Shown: in pieces, positions 8,569 to 18,129 of the stretch
Numbering within the stretch: position 1 is the first letter of the stretch
Layout: every line of letters begins with the position of its first letter
Source: an uncultured Prevotella sp.
GTDB lineage: Bacteria; Bacteroidota; Bacteroidia; Bacteroidales; Bacteroidaceae
Direction of reading: 5' to 3'
Length of the DNA: 64,000 nt
Assembly (NCBI GenBank): GCA_900550035.1
Contig: URQS01000014.1
Location: 1-64,000 of the forward strand
Position numbers and translations under genes: made by a program
The notes under the pieces: model-generated
The model's input: only the letters and a program-made list of their open reading frames with translations
Told to the model about the DNA's origin: nothing
Database searches by the model: none

Positions 8569-9570
8569 ATGAAAAAGCTGATTTCCATACTAATGCTTCT
8601 GATGGCGTTCACAATGTCGTCAAACGCTATGAGTTATGAGCAGGCCCGCCAGCAAGCCCTGTTCTTGACCGACAAGATGGCTTATGAGCTCAATCTGACC
8701 AACGACCAGTATGAGGCAGCATACGAGATAAACCTCGACTACCTTATGAGTGTAAATACTGTCGACGACCTGTATGGGGCTTATTGGCGTTATCGCAATC
8801 TCGACATGAGCTACGTTCTGCTCGACTGGCAGTATCGCGCCTTCTGCGACGCAGCCTACTTCTATCGTCCGCTCTACTTCAACGCCGGCTACTGGCACTT
8901 CGGCATATACGCCCGCTACCCGCACCGCGACTACTTCTACTTTGACCGCCCGACAGTGTACATCAGCTATTGCGGCGGCCACTCATGGCACACGAACCGC
9001 GGACGCTCATGGTATCACGGCCGTAGCTATGGTCCGCGGCGTGGTGACAACCACTTCGGAATGCGCGACGGATTCGACCGCGGCGACTACGGACGTGGCA
9101 ACAGACAGTCGTTCGGCTCACGCGAACCGCAATATATCTCAGGTCGTCCGCAAAACTCATTCGGAAGCCAGAGCAACCGTCAGCAAGGCTCGTTCGGTAG
9201 CCGTGGCAGCAGCACACGCACTACTGTAAAACGCTCGTTGACCGACAACAATACGAATCGTGGACAGTTTGGTTCGCGTCGTGGAGGCGACGAAGTATAC
9301 GGCACACCGCGCAATACGTTCACACGCCCCAACTCTTCGAGCCAGTCCAATCAGTCAAGACCATCGTTCGGCAACAGCAACCGCAACAACTCGTCTTCAT
9401 TCGGTAGCGGTTCGCGCTCAAACAACAGATCTTCGTTCGGATCACGTGGCTCTTTCGGAGGCAGTCGAAGCAACGGAGGCTCGTCGTTCGGTGGCGGCAC
9501 GCGCTCAAACGGCGGAAGCAGAAACAGCAATGGCGGCGGAAGCCACGGCTCATTCGGAAGCCGTCGCTAA
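8569..9570 (+). CDS. Secreted protein with FGSR/FGSG low-complexity repeats
   Basis: The 333-residue protein has a signal peptide (MKKLISILMLLMAFTMSSNA). A helical N-terminal domain of about 80 residues (LTDKMAYELNLTNDQYEAAY) resembles the Spy-like or Tyr-rich regions of periplasmic proteins, and a Tyr/Trp/Arg-rich segment follows (about residues 85-150). The last 170 residues are Gly, Ser, Arg and Asn rich with about a dozen FGS or FGSR units. I recognise no enzyme motif. The same general design occurs in uncharacterised Prevotella and Bacteroides proteins. It has its own strong promoter and a strong terminator, so it is a single-gene unit. An envelope or extracellular structural role is a guess. 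Confidence 0.75.
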   Translation: MKKLISILMLLMAFTMSSNAMSYEQARQQALFLTDKMAYELNLTNDQYEAAYEINLDYLMSVNTVDDLYGAYWRYRNLDMSYVLLDWQYRAFCDAAYFYRPLYFNAGYWHFGIYARYPHRDYFYFDRPTVYISYCGGHSWHTNRGRSWYHGRSYGPRRGDNHFGMRDGFDRGDYGRGNRQSFGSREPQYISGRPQNSFGSQSNRQQGSFGSRGSSTRTTVKRSLTDNNTNRGQFGSRRGGDEVYGTPRNTFTRPNSSSQSNQSRPSFGNSNRNNSSSFGSGSRSNNRSSFGSRGSFGGSRSNGGSSFGGGTRSNGGSRNSNGGGSHGSFGSRR

Positions 9571-9629
9571 TACAACGCTATCAAACACAATTCTACAACA
9601 AAATATATAAAGGTTGAAAATGAAGAGTG

Positions 9630-9671
9630 AGGGTGTCAAAATACAAAAGTTTTGAACACCCTTCTTTTTTT
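9630..9671 (+). terminator. Rho-independent terminator
   Basis: AGGGTGT...ACACCCT with an inner CAAAA/TTTTG stem is followed by a run of T (CTTCTTTTTTT). It lies 60 bp after the FGSR-repeat gene on the same strand. Confidence 0.9.
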
Positions 9672-9821
9672 ATGCGTTCATATCAAGGATTTCTGATAAG
9701 AAAAAAGAATAAAAAAATTTGATTAGAAACTGGCTTTTCTTAAAAATAAATGGTAATTTTGTGACTACAAAAATTGGAGAAAGTTTATTACAATACTGCT
9801 TTAAAAAACTTCTGTTTAGTT

Positions 9822-10953
9822 ATGGATTCACTATTTACCTTACAGTACACCTGTCTGCTTGTATTCGCAATGATTATGTTGCAGCTTATCGTGTCACGAC
9901 TATACCAGACTTCAACGACTCCACAATATGAGAAGTCGCGACTGTTGCTTATAGCGACAGCGATAGTACTGATAACACACTACGCGCTACAGATCAAATT
10001 CAAATTGCGAGCCAATGACAACAACGTAGGCACCGTATTCAACATGCTTTTCTATCCTATTGCCAACTATTTTATGGCGTGCTCGATAATACAGATACAA
10101 AGTTCACGAAAAGTCACACGGCGTTATGTCATAATAGGCTTACTGGCGTGCCTTGCAATAGTAGGTGTGTTCGGTACGGGATGGATTGTCACTGACAGCA
10201 TGGCACTGGGCAATTTCAGGCACTTAATGTTCGGTATATTCGCTATCAGTATGATATATTTCATCGTTTCGCCCACAATTATACTAAGACGCACCACACA
10301 TCGTATCAACGACGAGACGGGCGGTGATATCTCACCATACGACCGCTATGTTTCGTCAAGCTATAGAATGCTGTGTATGTTGGCGCTATCGATGATTTTT
10401 GCCATAACATGGCGACCTGCATTGTTTGTTGTAGGTCCGCTTATATTACTCGCATTATTTCTGTTTGTCTCAAGTTTCGTAGCACTGGGGTTCAATATGG
10501 CTTCAGTGAAAGACGTTCTGGACGAAGACGATGCCAACAACACGGCAACCGACAACATAAGCCCAAGATATCATAAACGACGACCCTACAACGGTATCAG
10601 CACAACAAGCCGAACAAATAAGCGAAATACTGGAACAATGGGTAGCCGACGGCGGATTTCGCGACACATCAGCCAACATCAGCAAGCTGGCCCAACAGAC
10701 ACGTATATCACGCATACGACTGAGCCAATACTTCGACCAACAGCTCGGCTCTACGTTCCGTGTATGGCTGTCTGGCATACGCTTTGCCGAAGCACAACGG
10801 CTAATCAAGGTACACCCCGAATACAACAACGACACAATATCGGTATATTGCGGTTTCTCATCGCGCAGCCAGCTGTACAAGATATTCAACGACAACACTG
10901 GCATGTCACCACGCGAATGGCGAGAAATGCAGAGTAAAAGTACTACAATATAA
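9822..10953 (+). pseudogene. Frameshifted membrane-bound AraC-family regulator
   Basis: The first part (MDSLFTLQYTCLLVFAMIML...) encodes about seven membrane helices and a short acidic linker ending DDANNTATDNI near 10557. The DNA-binding part lies in the +1 frame from about 10561 to the TAA at 10951-10953. It reads as an AraC HTH pair: LAQQTRISRIRLSQYFDQQL and, further on, ISVYCGFSSRSQLYKIFND ending NTGMSPREWREMQ. Removing one A in ATAAGCCC (10557-10564) would join both parts into one protein of about 377 residues. Such 7TM-AraC proteins are common in Bacteroidetes. An unshifted continuation of the first frame runs to 10937 but encodes nonsense. This is either a real inactivating indel, a phase switch, or a sequencing error. 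The exact start is uncertain; an ATG at 9774 is also in frame. Confidence 0.8.
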
Positions 10954-10979
10954 TTGTTGTTAAACTTGTTTTGCGTTAT

Positions 10980-11010
10980 TTTGCCAATTAAAGCGAAAAT
11001 TGTAATTTTG
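10980..11010 (+). promoter_or_regulatory. Promoter of gpmI
   Basis: TTTG at 10980-10983 and TAATTTTG at 11003-11010 are exactly 19 bp apart and match the Bacteroidetes housekeeping consensus. The leader to the gpmI start codon is about 95 bases. Confidence 0.8.
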
Positions 11011-11108
11011 CATATTGACGAGTAGACAAGGAGATTGGCTTTCCTTGACAATCGTTGAATACACCCGAAGATTACAGAACAATTCATTTATAAGATTTTA
11101 TAATAATT

Positions 11109-12632
11109 ATGGCAAAGAAAGCATTATTGATGATCCTCGATGGATGGGGCATCGGCCAGCATGGCAAGGGAGACGTTATCTACAACACACCGACTCCTTA
11201 TCTCGACTATCTCACAGCTGTTAGTGCTCACTCACAGCTCCTCACCTGCGGCGAAGACGTTGGTCTGCCCGAAGGACAGATGGGTAACTCGGAGGTAGGT
11301 CACCTCAACATCGGTGCTGGTCGCATCGTTTATCAGGACCTCGTTAAGATCAACCGCGCATGCAAGGACGGTTCTATCCTCCAGAACAAGGAAATCATTA
11401 ACGCTTACAGCTACGCTCAGAAGACAGGCAAGAAGCTCCACCTCATGGGTCTTACTTCTACCGGTGGCGTACACTCTTCACTCGACCACCTCTTCAAGTT
11501 TATCGAGATTGGTAAGGAGTACGGACTGAAGGACGTATACGTACACTGCTTTATGGACGGCCGTGATACCGACCCGAAGTCGGGCAAGGGATTCATCGAG
11601 CAGGTACAGAAGTGCTGCTCTGACAATGGTGCACACATCGCAAGCATCGTAGGCCGTTTCTATGCAATGGACCGCGACAAGCGTTGGGAGCGCGTCAAGG
11701 AAGCTTACGACCTGCTCGTTGAAGGCAAGGGCAAGCAGTCGGCTGATATGGTTCAGGCAATGCAGGAAAGCTACGACGAGGGCGTAACTGATGAGTTCAT
11801 CCTCCCGATAAACAACTCTACCGTTGACGGTACAATCCAGGAGGGCGACGTTGTCATCTTCATCAACTATCGTAACGACCGTGCCAAGGAGCTTACTGAG
11901 GTGCTCACACAGAAGGACTACACCGAGGCAGGCATGCACACTATCAAAGATCTGCAGTACTACTGCATGACTCCATACGACGCTTCGTTCGAGGGTGTAC
12001 ACATCCTCTTCCCGAAGGAGAACGTAACAAACACTCTCGGCGAATATCTCGCTGCCAACGGCAAGCGTCAGCTCCACACTGCCGAGACAGAGAAGTATGC
12101 GCACGTAACATTCTTCTTCAACGGTGGCCGTGAGACTCCGTATGAGGGCGAGGACCGTATCCTTGTTCCTTCACCAAAGGTTGCCACATACGACTTGAAA
12201 CCGGAGATGAGCGCATACGAGGTTAAGGACAAGCTCGTTGGTGCTATTCAGACTCAGGAGTACGACTTCATCGTTGTCAACTTCGCCAACGGCGACATGG
12301 TAGGCCACACTGGTATCTACAACGCTATCGCCAAGGCTGTTCACGCTATCGACAACTGCGTTAAGGAGGTTGTTGAGACAGCTAAGGCCAACGACTATGA
12401 GACTATCATCATCGCCGACCACGGCAATGCCGACCACGCTCTTAACGAAGACGGCACTCCTAACACAGCCCACTCACTGAACCCGGTTCCGTTCATCTAC
12501 GTTACCGACAACAACTCAGCAACTGTTAAGGACGGTCGTCTGGCTGACGTTGCTCCTTCTATTCTCCACATCATGGGACTGGAGCAGCCTGCCGATATGA
12601 CTGGCGAGAACCTTATTGAGGACAACAAGTAA
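11109..12632 (+). CDS. gpmI: 2,3-bisphosphoglycerate-independent phosphoglycerate mutase
   Basis: The 507-residue enzyme interconverts 3- and 2-phosphoglycerate in glycolysis and gluconeogenesis in the cytosol using two Mn ions. The N-terminal MILDGWG supplies the first metal Asp, and the catalytic Ser lies in EGQMGNSEVGHLNIGAGR (about residue 63). Substrate-binding FMDGRDTDPKSG and GRFYAMDRDKRWER follow. C-terminal metal ligands are in NFANGDMVGHTG and IIIADHGNADH. Length and motif order fit the GpmI family. Codon use is strongly biased, as in highly expressed genes. It has its own promoter and a bidirectional terminator. Confidence 0.97.
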   Translation: MAKKALLMILDGWGIGQHGKGDVIYNTPTPYLDYLTAVSAHSQLLTCGEDVGLPEGQMGNSEVGHLNIGAGRIVYQDLVKINRACKDGSILQNKEIINAYSYAQKTGKKLHLMGLTSTGGVHSSLDHLFKFIEIGKEYGLKDVYVHCFMDGRDTDPKSGKGFIEQVQKCCSDNGAHIASIVGRFYAMDRDKRWERVKEAYDLLVEGKGKQSADMVQAMQESYDEGVTDEFILPINNSTVDGTIQEGDVVIFINYRNDRAKELTEVLTQKDYTEAGMHTIKDLQYYCMTPYDASFEGVHILFPKENVTNTLGEYLAANGKRQLHTAETEKYAHVTFFFNGGRETPYEGEDRILVPSPKVATYDLKPEMSAYEVKDKLVGAIQTQEYDFIVVNFANGDMVGHTGIYNAIAKAVHAIDNCVKEVVETAKANDYETIIIADHGNADHALNEDGTPNTAHSLNPVPFIYVTDNNSATVKDGRLADVAPSILHIMGLEQPADMTGENLIEDNK

Positions 12633-12652
12633 TCTACGGATTAACCATATAC

Positions 12653-12697
12653 AAAAAAACTGGCAAGCTAACCAATTGGTCGACTTGCCAGTTTTTT
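12653..12697. terminator. Bidirectional terminator between gpmI and the GH95 gene
   Basis: AAAAAACTGGCAAG pairs with CTTGCCAGTTTTTT, with a further inner stem around ACCAATTGGT. The A-run and T-run on both sides make it usable on both strands, and the two flanking genes converge here. Confidence 0.9.
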
Positions 12698-12710
12698 ATT
12701 TATACATTAT

Positions 12711-15191
12711 TTACTTCACAATCAGTTTACCATTCACGCTGGTAACATTATAGGTCTTGCCCTTTTGGGTCTTGAAGCGTACGGTCTGATCGCCATAACG
12801 AACCTCGCATGGCTCACCAGCACCTGAATAAACAGTTGCCTTAGAAAGCTTGCCACCATTCCATACAATGCCAACGGTGAAGTTGCCACGGGCACGCAGA
12901 CCCTCGATTGTTCCTTCAGCCCAAGCGTCAGGCAGAGCAGGCAACAGATGGATGAATCCCATGTGGCTCTGCATAAGCATTTCGGTCACACCTGCAGTTC
13001 CACCAAAGTTTCCGTCAATTTGGAACGGAGCATGAGTGTCCCACAGATTGTCGAGTGTGCCATTCTTAAGCAGGTTGCCATAGAGCTTGTAGGCATGGTT
13101 GCCGTCGTGCAGACGTGCCCACTGATTGAGTTTCCATCCCATCGACCAGCCTGTAGCTCCGTCGCCACGATGCTCAAGCACTACACGCGATGCCTTGGCA
13201 AGTTCGGGAGTAGTGACGGGCGAAACGGTGTGGCCCGGGTGCAAGCCGAACAGATGATTGACGTGACGGTGCTCGTCCTTCGGGTCGTCAATGTCGCGCG
13301 ACCATTCCATAAGCTGTCCGTAACGACCTATCTTATAAGGTGCGATATGCTTCAAAGCATCCTCCCAAACACGACGATCCTTAGCGTCGCGACCGAGAAT
13401 CTTGCTTGCTTCGATAGCATCCAGCAGAATCTCGCGCACTACAGCGTGTGCAAACGTAGCACCCTCGTCTACCGGTCCGTGTTCGGGCGAAGTAGAAGGC
13501 GCAGCTGTATATACTCCATCCTTGCGGTGCCACAGATAGTCGGCAGCAAAGTCGGCACTACCCTTGATTATGTCGTAAGCCTCATTGGCAAGGAATCGGC
13601 GGTCGCGTGTGTAGTCATAATAGTTCCACATGTGTGTAGCAAGCCACGGACCGGCAAACGGCGAGAAGTTCCACGACATATCCTCGCTCGACAACGGCGA
13701 TGTGAATCCGAAGATGTTGGCAGATACAGATGTTGTCCATCCACGTGTACCGAAGTAGGCCTTGGCAGTAACCTCGCCCGGCTTGATGAGAGTACGTATG
13801 AAGTCGAACAACGGCTGTTCGCACTCGCTGAGGTTGGTCTGGCATGCCGGCCAATAGTTCATCTGCAGATTGATGTTGGTGTGATAGTCGACACGCCAAG
13901 GTCCGTCAACATTGTTGTGCCATACACCCTGCAGATTGGCTGGCATATTGCCCGGACGCGACGAAGCGATGAGCAGATAGCGACCGAACTGATAGTAGAG
14001 CTGTTCGAGATAGAAGTCCTTCTGACCGCGACGATAGTTGCTGAGTCGCTGGTTGATAGGCATGTCCTTAACGTTGGCTGTGGCGTTGTTGATGTTGAGC
14101 TTCACGCGGTTGAACAGACTGGCGTAGTCATTGTAGTGCTCGTTGAACAGCGACTCATAGCCCTTGGCTACAGCCTTGTCGACCCACTGGCGTGTAGTAG
14201 ACTCAGGATTGACGCCTACATAAGCCTTTGCATCGTCGAAGTTGGGATTGTAGTTGGGCTTGTAGTCGGTGTCGGCTGTGATGATGAACACCACCTCGTC
14301 GGCACCCTTAACGGTAATCTTGCCGTTATGATTGTCGACCGTACCGCCCTTTGCCACCGCCTTCATACGTATGCAATACTGCATATTATTATTGTCGAGA
14401 CGAGCGTTCCACAAGAGTTCGTCGTTGCCTTCGGCTATCATCTTGCCCTCCGAAACGGGGTTCTTGGCATACGAAAGCACGAGATTCTGCATTCCCTTAC
14501 GCGAAGCTTTGAAGCGTACAGCCATCACGTTGGCAGGATAGCTGACAAAGTATTCGCGTGTGTAGCCGACGCCATCCTTGGCAAACGACACCACAGCCAG
14601 AGCCGAATCGATAGAGAGCGAGCGGCGATAGCCAGTCATGCCCACCTCGCTCAGTCCGGTCTCGATATAAAGTTCGCCTGCTGTAGTGAAGCTGCCGAAG
14701 CGGAACGGGTTCTCTGCATCTGCCTCGTAGGGCACCGGACTGTTGAAGTTCTTGCGTGTTAGCAACTCAGCCTTCTTCAAGTCGTTGTCAAGAAAAGCCT
14801 GGCGTATGTCCTTGATGACACCAGCCGACTGCTTGTTGACATCCCAGTAGTAGCGTGCGCCCTTGCTTGTGTTAGGTCCGCCACGCCAGAGTGTCTTCTC
14901 GTTGAGGGTGATACGCTCTGCAGGAACAGAACCCATGATGTTGGCACCTATCGAGCCATTGCCTATAGGCAGCGACTGCGACTCCCACTCCTGGTCGGGA
15001 TTCTTCACAGTATCGCCCGCTCTTTCAGGCTTGTTTTCGCCTTTCCACATTTGCGGATTACCACCATACCACACGGCTTGTCCTCGCATAGTGGCTGGAG
15101 TGTCAAACCAGTAGTTGAGCCCGTGCTGGGCCATGGCTGTTGTTGATGAAGTTGCAACGAGTGCAACGGTGTAGAGAAATTTTTTAAGCAT
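12711..15191 (-). CDS. Glycoside hydrolase family 95 (alpha-L-fucosidase type)
   Basis: The 826-residue protein has a signal peptide (MLKKFLYTVALVATSSTTAMA) and then the GH95 layout. The N-terminal super-sandwich begins ESQSLPIGNGSIGANIMGSV and ITLNEKTLWRGGP. The (alpha/alpha)6 barrel carries the hallmark YHTNINLQMNYWPA, whose paired Asn residues are expected to assist the catalytic water, and STSPEHGP with the likely general-acid Glu. FQIDGNFGGTAGVTEML lies near the C-terminus. GH95 enzymes remove terminal alpha-1,2-linked fucose, or galactose in some branches, from host or plant glycans. Secretion to the periplasm or outside is expected. A second fucosidase (GH29) occurs elsewhere in the window, but no SusC/D pair is adjacent. 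The GH77 gene lies 14 bp upstream, so the two may be cotranscribed. Confidence 0.93.
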   Translation of the reverse strand: MLKKFLYTVALVATSSTTAMAQHGLNYWFDTPATMRGQAVWYGGNPQMWKGENKPERAGDTVKNPDQEWESQSLPIGNGSIGANIMGSVPAERITLNEKTLWRGGPNTSKGARYYWDVNKQSAGVIKDIRQAFLDNDLKKAELLTRKNFNSPVPYEADAENPFRFGSFTTAGELYIETGLSEVGMTGYRRSLSIDSALAVVSFAKDGVGYTREYFVSYPANVMAVRFKASRKGMQNLVLSYAKNPVSEGKMIAEGNDELLWNARLDNNNMQYCIRMKAVAKGGTVDNHNGKITVKGADEVVFIITADTDYKPNYNPNFDDAKAYVGVNPESTTRQWVDKAVAKGYESLFNEHYNDYASLFNRVKLNINNATANVKDMPINQRLSNYRRGQKDFYLEQLYYQFGRYLLIASSRPGNMPANLQGVWHNNVDGPWRVDYHTNINLQMNYWPACQTNLSECEQPLFDFIRTLIKPGEVTAKAYFGTRGWTTSVSANIFGFTSPLSSEDMSWNFSPFAGPWLATHMWNYYDYTRDRRFLANEAYDIIKGSADFAADYLWHRKDGVYTAAPSTSPEHGPVDEGATFAHAVVREILLDAIEASKILGRDAKDRRVWEDALKHIAPYKIGRYGQLMEWSRDIDDPKDEHRHVNHLFGLHPGHTVSPVTTPELAKASRVVLEHRGDGATGWSMGWKLNQWARLHDGNHAYKLYGNLLKNGTLDNLWDTHAPFQIDGNFGGTAGVTEMLMQSHMGFIHLLPALPDAWAEGTIEGLRARGNFTVGIVWNGGKLSKATVYSGAGEPCEVRYGDQTVRFKTQKGKTYNVTSVNGKLIVK

Positions 15192-15205
15192 TTGTATTTG
15201 GTTTA

Positions 15206-17941
15206 TTAGTATCTTCCAGTCTCGTCGACGATATCCTTGATGCTGTTGACAAAGTCGCGGTCTGCCTTCAGCGATTCGATGGTCATTGGCATGCGGTAGC
15301 GCCAGTAATGGAACGGATTGGCAGGCACGTTGACACGTTCACCGGTAGGATCGGCCTGGCGAATGCGTTCGTCTGTGGCAAGCCAGTCTTGCAACTGCAC
15401 TATGCACAACATCGACGGGGTTTGCATCTGACGCACAACAATCTCACGAGCCAACCATCCCGGCAGCGGATGAGGTGCCGTTCCCGTATGATAGAGCACC
15501 GACTCGTAGTAGTCTTGCGCTACCTCCAGGTCTTCATCCCACCACAGTCGGAGCGTCGGCATATCGTGCGACGAGAAGAGGCAAACCGAGCGGTAGGGAT
15601 ATTTCGACAGATCGGCAAAGCGCACGCCATACTCCTTGGGCATAGTCTGTACGTTGAGCGAGAGAATGCGCAGGTCTTTCATGACCCAATCCACACTTTC
15701 CGGCACCATACCAAGGTCTTCGGCACACACAAGCATGCGTGTAGCCTGCACCAGTCGGGGCAGTTTCTTCATAGCCTCACGATACCAGAACATGTTGTGG
15801 CGACGATAATAGAAGTCGTCATAGAGTCGGTAGAAGCGCTGCTTGTCGTCGTCGCTGAGTGCAGCATAGGCAAAGGTGAGATGTGCCGTGATGCGCGGAT
15901 GATAGAGATAGTTGCGTTTGCGGTCGCGCACGAACAATACATTCTCAATGAGTTTGTACAATCCGTCGCGCAACGCTGTGTCGGCAGCCGAGTCTTTTGC
16001 GGCAAAGGCTGCCTGCACCTTGCGCTCGGTGTCGTATTCGGGACGCATGCTGTAGGTGCCGTCATCGGCAACGGGCTGCAGATAGTTCTGTGCCACTTCA
16101 TCGGCACGTTCGCCGAAGATGCGCTCCAACACCCACTTGTTGATGAACGGACGTGTATGTCGTTCCTCGTCAAACTCAAATCCGTAGCTGCCTATCTCTG
16201 CCTTGGTCATAGGCAGAGCCGGCGAGAACTGTCCGAGCAGAGCATGTACGCAGTCTGCCGGAATGTCCCATATACGGAAGAATCCGAGCACGTGGTCGAT
16301 GCGGTAAGCGTCGAAATACTTAGCCATATTGCGGAATCGGCGCACCCACCACTGGCATCCGTCGGCAAGCATACGGTCCCAGTTGTACGTAGGGAATCCC
16401 CAGTTCTGTCCGTTGGCAGAGAATGCGTCAGGCGGAGCACCTGCCTGTCCGTCAAGGTTGAAGTAGTGCGGTTCGAACCACACGTCGCATCCTGTACGGT
16501 CGACACCGATAGGTATGTCACCCTTGAGAATTACGCCGCGAGCCATAGCGTGTTCGTGTGCGGCACACATCTGCTGGTTGAGCACAAACTGCACATAGTA
16601 GAAGTAGGCAAGCTTCTTGTATGCCTTGGTGCGCGGATTCGACAGTTGTCCGCGCTCGGCCTCGGTCCATTCACGATGGCTGGGCCAGGTATTGAAGTCG
16701 GCTGTGCCGTAAGCGTCGCGCAGATAGCTGTACTGTGCGTATGGCACGAGCCAGCGCTCGTTGTCGCGGAAGAACTTCTTGAACGCAGCCGAACGCATGG
16801 TGCGCTCGCTCTCCTGCTCGAACATGAGGTGCAAGTACTGTTCTTTGGCGCGTATCACACGTTCGTAGTCTACAGCCGGGAGTGCGTTGAGTTCCTGTCG
16901 CATCGCTTCAAACTCTGCCTGCTTCTTTGCGTCTGCCAGAGGCGGCAATTGTCTGAGGTCGGCATATATCGGATTGAGCGCAAAGATGCTGATGCACGAA
17001 TATGGATAGGAGTCGGTCCATTGGCGCGAGGTGGTAGTATCGTTGATGGGCAGCAGCTGCAGCACTCGCTGACCGGTGTCTGCCACGAGGTCGGTCATTG
17101 CGGCAAGGTCGCCGAAGTCGCCTACGCCGAAACTGCCTTCGGTGCGCAACGAGAAGAGCAGCACGAGTGTTCCAGCCAGACGTCGGTTGCACATGGCGAA
17201 GAACGACTGGTCCTCCTCTATCACGCACACGTCGCCTGCCTCCATCGCATCGAGTTTGAGTTTACGGTTGTCGCACGTCTCCCACATCACCTTGCCGTCG
17301 GTGCTGACTGCCACAAACTTATATTCAATGCTGCGCATCGGTGCTGCCTCAGCATTTTTCTTGGCAGGCTGCGGCACACCGAGAGCGTTGGCGTTGAGGT
17401 CGATCTGCCATTCATTGTAGTTATGCTCGTGCATCGGAATGGCGTGTTCGGTGTTCCATGCTCCCAACGAGGGATGCTCGCCTACGATGGCAAGCCTCTC
17501 GCCCAGTCGCAACTGAGGCGCACGCACTATCAGACGCACCGTGCGGCTGTATGCTGAGCGTCCTACCGAGTGGCGCGGATGGCGGTTGATACATTCGGTA
17601 TATGCCGATGTGTACAGATAGGAGTCATGCGGAATCTCGTTCCAACGGTTGTTTACGATTATATTAGTGGCCCCGCTCATGTTGAGGTCGAGGCGATGTG
17701 TCACGGTTATCCACTCACGACGCAACTCTTTGCCAGCGTTGCTGAGTGAGAAGAAATAATCTATATAAGGAGTTGAAGGAGTGTCTATTTTGTCCAAAGT
17801 ATATTGCCAGTGGCGTCCATCGGTGGTAGACATGCTGAACACGGCGGTCTTCTCCTGTCCGTCTTCTGTTGTCACCTTGACGTTTAGCAACAGTTCCTCG
17901 CCAAATGTGGTTTGGTAGTTAAGATTGAATTTAATAGTCAT
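15206..17941 (-). CDS. malQ: 4-alpha-glucanotransferase (GH77) with two N-terminal CBM20 domains
   Basis: The 911-residue protein resembles plant DPE2-type amylomaltases. Two starch-binding CBM20-like domains occupy about residues 1-110 and 130-235 (the second has GERLAIVGEHPSLGAWN). The GH77 barrel follows from about 255: GSFGVGDFGDL, QLLPINDTT, YAQYSYLRDAYG, GDIPIGVDRTGCDVW and YRIDHVLGFFRIWDIP (region of the nucleophile Asp). AEDLGMVPESVDWVM carries the acid/base Glu, and LFSSHDMPTLRLWW supplies the transition-state Asp. It transfers glucan chains between maltodextrins or glycogen. There is no signal peptide, so it acts in the cytosol. It is the likely first gene of a two-gene unit with the downstream GH95 gene, although the two act in different compartments. 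Confidence 0.95.
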   Translation of the reverse strand: MTIKFNLNYQTTFGEELLLNVKVTTEDGQEKTAVFSMSTTDGRHWQYTLDKIDTPSTPYIDYFFSLSNAGKELRREWITVTHRLDLNMSGATNIIVNNRWNEIPHDSYLYTSAYTECINRHPRHSVGRSAYSRTVRLIVRAPQLRLGERLAIVGEHPSLGAWNTEHAIPMHEHNYNEWQIDLNANALGVPQPAKKNAEAAPMRSIEYKFVAVSTDGKVMWETCDNRKLKLDAMEAGDVCVIEEDQSFFAMCNRRLAGTLVLLFSLRTEGSFGVGDFGDLAAMTDLVADTGQRVLQLLPINDTTTSRQWTDSYPYSCISIFALNPIYADLRQLPPLADAKKQAEFEAMRQELNALPAVDYERVIRAKEQYLHLMFEQESERTMRSAAFKKFFRDNERWLVPYAQYSYLRDAYGTADFNTWPSHREWTEAERGQLSNPRTKAYKKLAYFYYVQFVLNQQMCAAHEHAMARGVILKGDIPIGVDRTGCDVWFEPHYFNLDGQAGAPPDAFSANGQNWGFPTYNWDRMLADGCQWWVRRFRNMAKYFDAYRIDHVLGFFRIWDIPADCVHALLGQFSPALPMTKAEIGSYGFEFDEERHTRPFINKWVLERIFGERADEVAQNYLQPVADDGTYSMRPEYDTERKVQAAFAAKDSAADTALRDGLYKLIENVLFVRDRKRNYLYHPRITAHLTFAYAALSDDDKQRFYRLYDDFYYRRHNMFWYREAMKKLPRLVQATRMLVCAEDLGMVPESVDWVMKDLRILSLNVQTMPKEYGVRFADLSKYPYRSVCLFSSHDMPTLRLWWDEDLEVAQDYYESVLYHTGTAPHPLPGWLAREIVVRQMQTPSMLCIVQLQDWLATDERIRQADPTGERVNVPANPFHYWRYRMPMTIESLKADRDFVNSIKDIVDETGRY

Positions 17942-18047
17942 TATCGTTAAGGTTACTGTGTCATAAAGACACTGGTTATAGTTTTATTTGGTTCAAAATT
18001 AGTAAAAAAAAAGCAGACTATAACGAAAAATCGGATTTTTTAAACGC

Positions 18048-18101
18048 AAAACGACCCGAACAATACCAATAATTAATAATCAGTACTATTCGGGTCGTTT
18101 T
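18048..18101 (-). terminator. Terminator after corA-like gene
   Basis: AAAACGACCCGAA (18048-18060) pairs perfectly with TTCGGGTCGTTTT (18089-18101) around a 28-base loop. It follows the stop of the CorA-like gene on the minus strand and precedes the GH77 gene. Confidence 0.8.
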
Positions 18102-18129
18102 AATTGTATATTAACAGCCGTTTGGGGCT

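Noticed and set aside
10501..10600. Programmed +1 frameshift in the AraC-type gene
   Set aside because: No recognised slippery or pausing signal is seen; a simple indel or sequencing error explains the data better.
12948..14762. 604-codon plus-strand open frame opposite the GH95 gene
   Set aside because: It is a shadow of the GH95 coding sequence; no start signal, domain or homologue is recognisable.
15308..17557. Long open frame on the plus strand opposite the GH77 gene
   Set aside because: It lies entirely antisense to a well-supported enzyme gene, encodes a His/Val/Cys-rich sequence without recognisable domains, and arises from GC-rich codon use of the real gene.
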